Shown here: in pieces, positions 17,082 to 22,584 of the stretch
How the letters are laid out: each line of letters starts with the position of its first letter
Numbering within the stretch: position 1 is the stretch's first letter
NCBI GenBank assembly: GCA_016938535.1
Contig: JAFGUL010000063.1
Span: 1-22,584, forward strand
Origin: Candidatus Delongbacteria bacterium
GTDB lineage: Bacteria > Delongbacteria > UBA4055
Reading direction: 5' to 3'
DNA length: 22,584 bases
Notes under the pieces: model-generated
Told to the model about the DNA's origin: nothing
Databases searched by the model: none
Seen by the model: the letters and a program-made list of their open reading frames with translations, nothing else
Position numbers and translations under genes: made by a program

Positions 17082-18572
17082 ATGAAACTGAACAATATAG
17101 CGAAGTGTATAGAATTTCAGCTTAGAGTATTTTTAATGACAATACTTTTTCCCATAGTAAGTTTATATCCATCAGTTTACGATGTACCTAAATGTGCCAC
17201 TTCAATTGATGCAGATGATATTGATCTTGACGGAGATATTGATATAGTTGTAGGGCATAAAACATCATGGGAAGATAGTAATCCAACAATTACAATTCTA
17301 CGTAATAACGGTAATGGGGAATTTCCTTTGATTGATTCATCCCTGGTTTTTTGCGGTTATCAGGAGAATATCAAAGTAAAGAAAATTGATAATGATGAAT
17401 ATCCCGATATTGTTGCAAAATCAGCAAGCTTCTTATTTGATGTAACTGAAAGATATATTAAGGTATTTTATAACAGCTACGGAGACATAGATGCCTCTGA
17501 GGATTATCCATTGAATACCGATGATACAATTTATATAGCTGATTGCGACGATATAGATAATGATGGTGACCTTGATATATGCTTCTTCTCAAACGTGGGA
17601 TATTTCTGGGGAGTAATGTATAATGACGGCACAGGGCAATACTCCGAACCTGTATATTATGATCTGGAATTTCCTCCTGTAGCACTGGCTTGCGGTGATA
17701 TAGATGGAGATAATATGGATGATATTGCAGTCGGAAGCGGAGGAAGGTTTGAAGTATTTTTAAGCACGGGATCAGGTTTTGACAGGATAGAGATTGAGAC
17801 AACAATTGGTATAGGAGAACTTGATATATGTGATATTGACCTTGATGGCATAAATGAGATTATTCTTATAGATGCCGGTTTCATGGGTGCATATATGAAG
17901 ATCATATTTTTTGAGATGGATGATTATGGTAATCTATATGAATCATATAGAAGAGATATAGATGAATCTCTGATAAATTTTGTAGTCACAGACTTGAATA
18001 ATGACAATTATCCTGAGATAATATATACTAATTATCAGGATATAAGGACTTTTATTCTGTATAATGATAATGGGAATGATTTCATAGGTCCGGTAAGTTA
18101 CCAGACTTATTTTGGCGATACTCCCGAATATACAAAAAGTATTAAGCCCTTTGCTGCCGATATTGACGGCAACGGTTTTAATGATATAGTCGCACTTAAT
18201 TCAAGCTATGCTTACGAAAATGATGTTACGATTCTGTTTCAAACTGAAGCAGGCGATTTTGTACAAGAGCCACAAACAGGAATAGAAAATCAGGTTAATC
18301 TTGTCAGTATGACAGAGCTTTATCAAAACTACCCTAACCCATTCAATAATGAGACTTTAATCGCATATTCATTAGAGCAAGACTCTTATGTAGAAATTAG
18401 TATTTTTAACTCAAAAGGAGAGTTTGTTCAGAATCTTGTATCAAGCAAATTGAACAAAGGAAAACACAGTTTCTCATTCAATGCTGATAATATAAATTCC
18501 GGTTTGTATTTTTATAGACTGTCTGTTGACGGGGTAGCGAAAGAAACAAAGAAAATGTTATATTTAAAATAA
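17082..18572 (+). CDS. Secreted FG-GAP/VCBS-repeat protein with type IX sorting domain
   Basis: About 497 residues. The ATG at 17082 has GAGGT six bases upstream; earlier in-frame ATGs lack one. After an N-terminal hydrophobic export segment (FLMTILFPIVSLYPS) come seven or so FG-GAP/VCBS-type repeats with calcium-loop cores: DADDIDLDGDIDIVVG, DCDDIDNDGDLDICFF, ACGDIDGDNMDDIAVG, ICDIDLDGINEIILID, VTDLNNDNYPEIIYT, AADIDGNGFNDIVAL. These build a beta-propeller often used for adhesion or ligand binding. The last 80 residues are a Por/T9SS sorting domain: ELYQNYPNPFNNETLIAYSLEQ, then FNSKGEFV, GLYFYRLSVDG and a final KMLYLK. It should be exported through the outer membrane by T9SS and anchored or released. 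It lies on a putative integron cassette with hicAB. Ligand unknown. Confidence 0.85.
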   Translation: MKLNNIAKCIEFQLRVFLMTILFPIVSLYPSVYDVPKCATSIDADDIDLDGDIDIVVGHKTSWEDSNPTITILRNNGNGEFPLIDSSLVFCGYQENIKVKKIDNDEYPDIVAKSASFLFDVTERYIKVFYNSYGDIDASEDYPLNTDDTIYIADCDDIDNDGDLDICFFSNVGYFWGVMYNDGTGQYSEPVYYDLEFPPVALACGDIDGDNMDDIAVGSGGRFEVFLSTGSGFDRIEIETTIGIGELDICDIDLDGINEIILIDAGFMGAYMKIIFFEMDDYGNLYESYRRDIDESLINFVVTDLNNDNYPEIIYTNYQDIRTFILYNDNGNDFIGPVSYQTYFGDTPEYTKSIKPFAADIDGNGFNDIVALNSSYAYENDVTILFQTEAGDFVQEPQTGIENQVNLVSMTELYQNYPNPFNNETLIAYSLEQDSYVEISIFNSKGEFVQNLVSSKLNKGKHSFSFNADNINSGLYFYRLSVDGVAKETKKMLYLK

Positions 18573-18579
18573 TTTAACC

Positions 18580-18610
18580 TTGACAATGCAGCATAAAGGT
18601 TGTATATTTG
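18580..18610 (+). promoter_or_regulatory. hicA promoter, probably giving a leaderless transcript
   Basis: TTGACA at 18580-18585, a 17-base spacer, and TATATT at 18603-18608. The same stretch reads TATATTTG (18603-18610), fitting the Bacteroidota TAnnTTTG element, with CTTG 20 bases upstream. The hicA ATG at 18615 begins only seven bases after the -10, where transcription should start, and there is no Shine-Dalgarno. Confidence 0.75.
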
Positions 18611-18614
18611 ACTT

Positions 18615-18800
18615 ATGAACGGTAAAGAACTGATAAAGATATTTCAGAAGAATGGCTGGGTCTTGGATAGGATTACCGGAAGCCATCACATCATGATCAA
18701 AGAAAACGAGAGATCAATTCCGATACCTGTTCATGCGAGTAGAGACATTCCGAACGGATTAGTTCAGAAGATATTGAAAGCAGGAAAAATTAAAACCTGA
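18615..18800 (+). CDS. hicA: HicA-type mRNA interferase toxin
   Basis: A 61-residue HicA toxin with a double-stranded RNA-binding fold: MNGKELIKIFQKNGWVLDRITGSHHIMIK, with catalytic His24 in GSHH, and the C-terminal VHASRDIPNGLVQKILKAGKI. It would cleave mRNA when free of HicB. hicB starts nine bases after the stop. A strong promoter abuts the start codon, with no room for a leader. It sits on a putative integron cassette together with a T9SS-sorted protein, in the same orientation. Confidence 0.92.
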   Translation: MNGKELIKIFQKNGWVLDRITGSHHIMIKENERSIPIPVHASRDIPNGLVQKILKAGKIKT

Positions 18801-18809
18801 GGTGAAATT

Positions 18810-19223
18810 ATGTTCTACTATGCTAAAATAAAAAAAGAAGACGATGTTTACATCGTTACTTTTCCGGATATTCCTAATATAAATACTTTTGGTGATAGTC
18901 TCGAAGAAGCATTAAAGAATGCAGAAGACGCTTTGAACGGCTCTCTTGAGTCTGATTTTGAAAGAGGTTACAAATTTATCAAACCCAAGAATTTCAAAGG
19001 CGAAGAATATCATAAAATCTTTTTATATCCTCACATTGTGGTTTCTTATAATCTCAGACAGATTAGGGCTGGCAGATCACAAATTGATATTGCCAAAAAA
19101 TTGGGTATTTCATATCAGGCTTATCAAAAGCTGGAAAACCCTAGGAAATGCAATCCAACTGTTAAGACATTGGAAAAGATTGCTAAAATATTTGATAAAG
19201 AACTGGAACTTGTTTTTAAGTAA
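18810..19223 (+). CDS. hicB: HicB-type antitoxin with XRE-like HTH
   Basis: The 137-residue antitoxin to HicA. The N-terminal half is the HicB partial RNase-H-like fold (YYAKIKKEDDVYIVTFPDIPNINTFGDSLEEALKNAEDAL), which masks the toxin. The C-terminal half is an XRE-type helix-turn-helix (LRQIRAGRSQIDIAKKLGISYQAYQKLENP, then TVKTLEKIAKIF), expected to repress the hicAB promoter. GAGGTGAAATT precedes the ATG. The DNA between its stop and the attC at 19294 is 70 bases and contains the right copy of the cassette's inverted repeat. Confidence 0.92.
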   Translation: MFYYAKIKKEDDVYIVTFPDIPNINTFGDSLEEALKNAEDALNGSLESDFERGYKFIKPKNFKGEEYHKIFLYPHIVVSYNLRQIRAGRSQIDIAKKLGISYQAYQKLENPRKCNPTVKTLEKIAKIFDKELELVFK

Positions 19224-19293
19224 CCAAACAATCTCATTGACATAAATACGCTTAAATTGCCACATAGGGTTCTAGAATAAAAAATTAATGGAT

Positions 19294-19364
19294 ACCTAAC
19301 GGTCATGGAAAAAACCCCACAAGGTAAAGATAACAAGAGATAGGATATTTTTCCAATGTTAGAG
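19294..19364. repeat. attC site 1 (71 bp)
   Basis: Outer boxes are ACCTAAC (left, exactly RYYYAAC) and GTTAGAG (right). Interior arms TGGAAAAA and TTTTTCCA pair, flanking a loop of about 31 bases. The interior differs by one base from the copy at 22369. Its right box is complementary to the left box of the next attC at 20182, as expected for the two ends of one cassette. Confidence 0.85.
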
Positions 19365-19391
19365 CCTAGTATGCTTTTCTCACAAAACTTG

Positions 19392-19763
19392 TTACTTTAT
19401 AACTAAGCCCTGAATTCTTTCAAAATGTTTGAGATTCAATGTTTTTAATGGTAAGTTATAGACAAGACAAGTAGCGGCAATAAAAATGTCTCTAAATTCG
19501 ATCATTTTATTTTCTGATCTTAAAATGTGGTAAATTTCCGCAGCTTTTCTTGAAACATGTTCTTCAAATGGGAGCACGACCAGGTCCTCTGTAAGAACTT
19601 TTATATCGTTCATTTTATCTTCGTTTGTCGCACCCATCAGAAGTTCATAAAGCGTTACCGATGAAATGTAAATCTGAATTTTTGAATCAACTGAATACAA
19701 AGATGTTTTCTTTTTGTCTTTCGCACGAAGGAACTCAATAAAAATACTCGTATCTATTACCAT
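19392..19763 (-). CDS. vapC: PIN-domain toxin, VapC type
   Basis: A 123-residue PIN-domain ribonuclease. The acidic centre is Asp4 (MVIDTSIFIEF), Glu40 (YELLMG) and Asp92 (EFRDIFIAATC); the final conserved segment TLNLKHFERI has no Asp at the usual fourth position, as in several VapC subgroups. VapC toxins cut tRNA or rRNA when not bound by their antitoxin. The ATG at 19763 lies inside the last codons of the antitoxin gene, a seven-base overlap that couples translation. It is carried on a cassette with its partner. Confidence 0.9.
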   Translation of the reverse strand: MVIDTSIFIEFLRAKDKKKTSLYSVDSKIQIYISSVTLYELLMGATNEDKMNDIKVLTEDLVVLPFEEHVSRKAAEIYHILRSENKMIEFRDIFIAATCLVYNLPLKTLNLKHFERIQGLVIK

Positions 19764-19981
19764 TCCTTAATTGCCCAAGAGTTAAATAATTTCTGATTTT
19801 CTTTAAAAATTTCCAGATCTGAATCTTTCCATACAGAAACAGATAAGATTTTCTTTTTATATCCTGAAATAGACGAACTATTCTTGTTTAGCTGTCTACT
19901 GAAGAGAAAATTAATAAAATCATTTACTTCTTCTTTTGCGGTTCTGTCAAGCAGTCGGTATTTTAACGACATATCGTTCAT
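19757..19981 (-). CDS. VapB-like antitoxin (DUF2281-like C-terminus)
   Basis: About 74 residues from the ATG at 19981, chosen because AAGGA lies seven bases upstream. An upstream ATG at 20020 would add 13 lysine-rich residues and has a weaker site. The product has a short helical N-terminal part (LDRTAKEEVNDFINFLFSRQ) that may oligomerise or bind DNA, and a C-terminal toxin-wrapping tail, YKKKILSVSVWKDSDLEIF then LFNSWAIKEW. I associate this with DUF2281-type antitoxins paired with PIN toxins. The order antitoxin-toxin and the overlap support the pairing. Confidence 0.8.
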   Translation of the reverse strand: MNDMSLKYRLLDRTAKEEVNDFINFLFSRQLNKNSSSISGYKKKILSVSVWKDSDLEIFKENQKLFNSWAIKEW

Positions 19982-20055
19982 AATCTTTTCCTTAGTAGTT
20001 TCTTTAATTTTCTCTTTCATTGATACAAGCCACTTTTTTTATTTTCTCTAATGGT

Positions 20056-20084
20056 AATATACGAAATTTATAATTTATCAACAA
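20056..20084 (-). promoter_or_regulatory. Candidate promoter of the VapBC-type pair
   Basis: On the minus strand TTGTTG (20084-20079) is followed after exactly 17 bases by TATATT (20061-20056). Transcription would begin near 20049, ahead of both possible antitoxin starts. This gives the cassette its own promoter, typical for toxin-antitoxin cassettes deep in an array. Confidence 0.55.
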
Positions 20085-20181
20085 TCAAAAAAAATACAGA
20101 AATCATTTAGAATAACTTAGAAACAGCTTGTCACTCTATAAATCTCAATCATTTCAAAAACCAGTCATAAAAGCATATTGG

Positions 20182-20252
20182 CTCTAACGGTCATGGAAAA
20201 AAGCGAACAAGGGGTAATATAACAAGGATTAGTCATTTTTCCAATGTTACAG
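20182..20252. repeat. attC site 2 (71 bp)
   Basis: Boxes CTCTAAC (left) and GTTACAG (right). The arms TAACGGTCATGG and CCAATGTTA are unchanged from the other sites, but the loop differs from the 19294/22369 pair and shares ATATAACA and AGTCATTTTTCC with the copy at 21136. Its right box is complementary to the left box of the 21136 site. Confidence 0.85.
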
Positions 20253-21200
20253 GGCGTTTATAAGTTACCCACTACTCTGCATTCTTAACTTTTCTTCCAA
20301 TTAGCACAAAATGAGATGAATTATCGACAACCGCTGGAACATTTGCCATTTCAATTACGATCTCCTTCCACTTTTTCCATTTCTTCTTATCTTCTGCTAA
20401 AAGATTTGTTTGATCAACCAAGTTCGAGGATAGGCTTTCACAACCATACATTTCAATGATTTCAAGACCGCATTTCTTAGCTTGTTTTTTCAATTCTTCA
20501 GCTTTGTAAAAATGGAATCCGATACCGTCTCTAAAATCGTCACCTGTTTTATACAGCAAGTCATAGTCAGGATTACAAATGTCTCCATCTAGATAAAATG
20601 GAACAGTTTTCAATACGGAATAAAAACCGACTACAGAAATAAAAACATAGGAATTAACCTTGACCACTCTAACAAGTTCTTTTATTGCTTTGATTCTATC
20701 TTTTTCTGTAGGTATGTGGCTTAGAGTAGCACCGAGGCTTAAAACGGAATCAAAACTGTTAGAGTCAAACATGTCTAGTTTTCTGACATCTCCAACTATA
20801 AAGTTTTCAATTTTGTTTTGAACCGATTTCGGGGAATTCTTAACACTGGACTTCGCATATTTAATATTGCCTTTTGAAATGTCGAGAATGGTTGTTTTAA
20901 AGCCCAATTTTGAAAAGTCTAACAAATATTTGCCTGGACCGCCACCGGCGTCAAGAACTCTATTTCCCTTTTTCACATATTTCTTGATGAAATGGAGATT
21001 AGTTATTTGTTCCAATGAATTATAGGCATGTCTGCTCAAGCGGTTGTATTCATGCTCAGATCTTGCATCGTATCCTTTTGCTAATTTACTCATGTCTTCC
21101 ACAATCTTCTCCTACTAGAATTACTTATTAATGCCCTGTAACGGTCATGGAAAAAAGCCCACTAGATAAAATATAACACGGTCAAGTCATTTTTCCAATG
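20247..21200 (-). mobile_element. Putative integron cassette 3: SAM methyltransferase
   Basis: About 954 bp with a single minus-strand gene. Terminal inverted repeat: 20246-20267 against the complement of 21121-21142, 22 bases with three mismatches, beginning GTTACAGGGC. The gene fills nearly the whole cassette, stopping about 20 bases before one attC and starting 34 bases after the other. Confidence 0.78.
20272..21102 (-). CDS. Class I SAM-dependent methyltransferase
   Basis: A 276-residue protein with a standard Rossmann methyltransferase core. Motif I is VLDAGGGPG at 49-57, with the acidic end of strand 2 at TTILDISKGNI. Motif II is near FIVGDVRKLDMF, and motif IV is SFDSVLSLGATLSHIP. A C-terminal extension contains paired aromatic and Lys-rich segments (KKKWKKWKEIVIEM). 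The closest general resemblance is to small-molecule (ubiE/Methyltransf_11 type) enzymes; the substrate cannot be read. GTG at 21102 is chosen as start because AGGAG lies about seven bases upstream; an ATG at 21093 is the alternative. It is the only gene of its cassette and has no obvious own promoter, so it may rely on read-through. Confidence 0.85.
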   Translation of the reverse strand: MEDMSKLAKGYDARSEHEYNRLSRHAYNSLEQITNLHFIKKYVKKGNRVLDAGGGPGKYLLDFSKLGFKTTILDISKGNIKYAKSSVKNSPKSVQNKIENFIVGDVRKLDMFDSNSFDSVLSLGATLSHIPTEKDRIKAIKELVRVVKVNSYVFISVVGFYSVLKTVPFYLDGDICNPDYDLLYKTGDDFRDGIGFHFYKAEELKKQAKKCGLEIIEMYGCESLSSNLVDQTNLLAEDKKKWKKWKEIVIEMANVPAVVDNSSHFVLIGRKVKNAE

Positions 21201-21206
21201 TTAGGG
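21136..21206. repeat. attC site 3 (71 bp)
   Basis: Boxes CTGTAAC (left) and GTTAGGG (right), with the constant GGTCATGG and CCAAT arms and a loop related to the 20182 copy. On the minus strand its CCCCTAAC box supplies the TAA stop of the metallopeptidase gene. The right box is complementary to the left box of the 22369 site. Confidence 0.87.
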
Positions 21207-22337
21207 GCTGGAATTACAATAACTGTCGAAATAGATTTTCTCATAATATAATTCAATCAACCTCCAGATAAATTCATTTTTGTTAAAACTAGATTGATTG
21301 ATACTTTCGAATTCTTTCTTAAATAATCTAACTCCATACCATATCCTTGTGTATTCTTTTATTCCTTTACTTTTATTTTGTTCATAGATTCTATTTACTT
21401 TAAGGCTATCCATGCTATTGATCATTACGGGGGCGAACAAATAAATATTAACTTCCTCGAACACTTTCGATTCAGGATTACCCAGTCCTTCAGGATCAGT
21501 GCTTTCAAATACCTGTAATAACTTATTCTTATAAAGATTATTTTTCCGCATGAAATCTTGAGCGCTTTTAACATAATTATCCTCAGATTTTATGAATTCG
21601 ATCAAATTATTTTCGATAGAAGTTACCTTGTGAAGAAGTTCATGAGTGATTATATTAAAGCCATTTCCAATACTCTTTTCTTTCTTTGTCGTATCAAATT
21701 CTGAATATATCCCCGGACCGTTGGCACCGCCATGCGTGGAATTTTCACAATGCGAGAAGCATACATATACAGGATATTTCGAAAAATCAACTTCATCAAC
21801 CCAAATATTGATATAAGGCTTAATATTTTCAATGTCTTTTTCTACATTTGAAGCATAATTTATAATATTTGTGCTCATATCTGAAAGTTCACTGAATTTT
21901 TCTTTGAGAATTGAGTTTAAAGTTGCCTTATCACTTTTTCTTTTACTAAAATACTCGATAATTATTTTTAACTCTGTTAAGTCTTGAACATTTTTCAGAG
22001 TATTCTTGACTGAATCAGAATTATCAATGGAGAAGCTTTTATAAGCCCAATTAAATAAGTCAATTTCAGCTTCCCAACCAAGTTTATTTCGGATTGAAGA
22101 GTATTTATCGAGCATTTTTTGATCTTGATCGGTAATATCAAAGTATTTTAGATACATATTTTTGGCATCATCTCCAGTATATTGCGACCACTGGCTAAGA
22201 TGATCAATAAAATGCAGGAGATTTACATTATAATTTATTCTTAAATCCATGATCCCAGAGTTAGCCGTAGCCATTATTTGTTCGCCCCCTAGAGTGAAGA
22301 TTATGAGAAAGAAAATATATTTTTTAAGTTTGTTCAT
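21201..22337 (-). CDS. Exported putative zinc metallopeptidase (HExxH)
   Basis: A 378-residue protein from the ATG at 22337, with GAAAGGG closely upstream; a TTG at 22355 is in frame but less likely. An N-terminal signal peptide MNKLKKYIFFLIIFTLGG with possible cleavage after MATA implies export. The body is mostly helical. At residues 232-236 it has HELLH inside GFNIITHELLHKVTSIE, the zinc-binding motif of gluzincins, and about 60 residues later FEEVNIYLFAP offers the third ligand Glu. A short SHCENSTHGGANGPG segment precedes it. I do not recognise the family; the peptidase call rests on the motif. The last codon and stop (CCC TAA) are formed by the attC box at 21201-21206, so the reading frame ends where the cassette ends. 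Confidence 0.7.
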   Translation of the reverse strand: MNKLKKYIFFLIIFTLGGEQIMATANSGIMDLRINYNVNLLHFIDHLSQWSQYTGDDAKNMYLKYFDITDQDQKMLDKYSSIRNKLGWEAEIDLFNWAYKSFSIDNSDSVKNTLKNVQDLTELKIIIEYFSKRKSDKATLNSILKEKFSELSDMSTNIINYASNVEKDIENIKPYINIWVDEVDFSKYPVYVCFSHCENSTHGGANGPGIYSEFDTTKKEKSIGNGFNIITHELLHKVTSIENNLIEFIKSEDNYVKSAQDFMRKNNLYKNKLLQVFESTDPEGLGNPESKVFEEVNIYLFAPVMINSMDSLKVNRIYEQNKSKGIKEYTRIWYGVRLFKKEFESINQSSFNKNEFIWRLIELYYEKIYFDSYCNSSP

Positions 22338-22433
22338 GTAACCCTTTCTAGTCAATTGTAATTCTTGCCCCTAACGGTCATGGAAAAAAGCCCACAAGGT
22401 AAAGATAACAAGAGATAGGATATTTTTCCAATG
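21201..22433 (-). mobile_element. Putative integron cassette 4: exported metallopeptidase
   Basis: About 1233 bp with a single minus-strand gene filling almost all of it. Terminal inverted repeat: 21200-21224 against the complement of about 22351-22375, both beginning GTTAGGGGC and sharing GAATTACAAT. The gene's stop codon lies in the attC box. Confidence 0.78.
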
Positions 22434-22439
22434 TTATGG
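22369..22439. repeat. attC site 4 (71 bp)
   Basis: Boxes CCCTAAC (left) and GTTATGG (right). The interior is identical to the 19294 site except for one base after the A-run. The right half also equals the truncated copy at 16898. It opens a further cassette to the right whose other end is outside the window. Confidence 0.85.
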
Positions 22440-22584
22440 GTATGTTGCCGTTAATCCATGTCCGTTATTCTTTAACCTCTTCGTATTCATAAACTTTTAT
22501 ACAGTTTATATCCCTATTGTAAATGGCAGTTTATATTACCACAGTTTTGGCAGTTTAAAATAACACAGTAAACTGTTAAATTTC
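22440..22584. other. Start of a further cassette or insertion; IS21-end-like short repeats
   Basis: No gene is visible. Two 20-base direct repeats, 22525-22544 and 22549-22568 (GGCAGTTTATATTACCACAG and a copy with three changes), lie 24 bases apart. A shorter third match, CAGTTTATAT, starts at 22503. Tandem repeats of this kind occur inside the ends of IS21-family elements, where they bind transposase, so an insertion sequence may begin here. No transposase gene is in view to confirm it. Confidence 0.35.

Larger units (their letters stand above)
16926..19358. mobile_element. Putative integron cassette 1: T9SS surface protein plus HicAB (2.4 kb)
   Basis: Segment between the truncated repeat and the attC at 19294. 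It is far longer than the other three cassettes, and its genes run on the plus strand while theirs run on the minus. Its ends share an inverted repeat: AACCCTATGTAGCAATTTA at 16961-16979 and its complement with one mismatch at 19253-19271. The outermost boxes match over only about five bases. It may be one old cassette or two fused ones with a lost internal attC. Confidence 0.55.
19359..20246 (-). mobile_element. Putative integron cassette 2: VapBC-type pair
   Basis: About 888 bp between attC crossover points. The ends are inverted repeats: GTTAGAGCC plus TATGCTTTT at 19358-19378, and AAAAGCATA plus GGCTCTAAC at 20169-20188. Both genes run on the minus strand. The last gene stops about 28 bases before the attC, and the first starts 161-200 bases after the other, leaving room for a promoter. 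Confidence 0.75.

Noticed and set aside
16898..22439. A CRISPR array or MITE family as explanation for the repeats
   Set aside because: The spacing is about 0.9-1.2 kb with whole genes between copies, which rules out CRISPR. There are no target-site duplications, and the outer boxes match across the intervening gene rather than within one repeat, which a MITE would not give.

Overview
The window is a 22.6 kb piece of a moderately AT-rich bacterial chromosome. The organism looks Gram-negative: there is an LptE-type LPS-assembly lipoprotein, another lipoprotein and a probable outer-membrane beta-barrel. One secreted protein ends in a type IX secretion (Por) sorting domain. Together with a TAnnTTTG-like promoter element and a Gly-rich bacterial RRM protein, this points to the Fibrobacterota-Chlorobi-Bacteroidota (FCB) superphylum or one of its candidate phyla, such as Cloacimonadota- or Delongbacteria-like lineages. 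I cannot fix the phylum from sequence reading alone.

Positions 1-16752 are chromosomal backbone. At the left edge, on the minus strand, histidine ammonia-lyase (hutH) is followed at once by a second, window-truncated aromatic amino acid lyase paralogue with Cys in place of the MIO serine. Next come a secreted TPR protein (minus), then divergently a very large outer-membrane-like protein and a beta-propeller lipoprotein (plus). A minus-strand block encodes a sigma-54 activator without receiver domain, LptE and a PF04008 adenosine-specific kinase family protein. A plus-strand block encodes an RRM RNA-binding protein, a COG2509 flavoprotein, HutD, and the two aspartate carbamoyltransferase subunits PyrB and PyrI. 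A strong hairpin plus T-run lies just before the pyrB ribosome binding site and may be an attenuator. pyrI converges on ahcY (S-adenosylhomocysteinase), which follows a DUF58 gene on the minus strand; the two ends share a bidirectional terminator.

Positions about 16890-22584 are accessory DNA that I read as the distal part of a chromosomal integron cassette array. Four 71-bp repeats (19294, 20182, 21136, 22369) start with a YYYAAC-type box and end with a GTTRRR-type box, with an imperfect inverted-repeat interior. A fifth copy at 16898 is truncated. They separate unrelated genes: a T9SS-sorted FG-GAP surface protein plus HicAB; a VapBC-type toxin-antitoxin pair; a SAM methyltransferase; and an exported HExxH metallopeptidase. 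As expected for attC sites, each variable outer box is complementary to the box at the other end of the same cassette, not to its partner in the same site. Unexpectedly, this complementarity runs on for about 20-25 bp into each cassette, so every cassette carries its own imperfect terminal inverted repeat. The integrase and attI are not in the window. Gene orientation and a stop codon lying inside one attC suggest they lie to the right, beyond 22584. The last 150 bp hold short repeats resembling an IS21-type insertion-sequence end.
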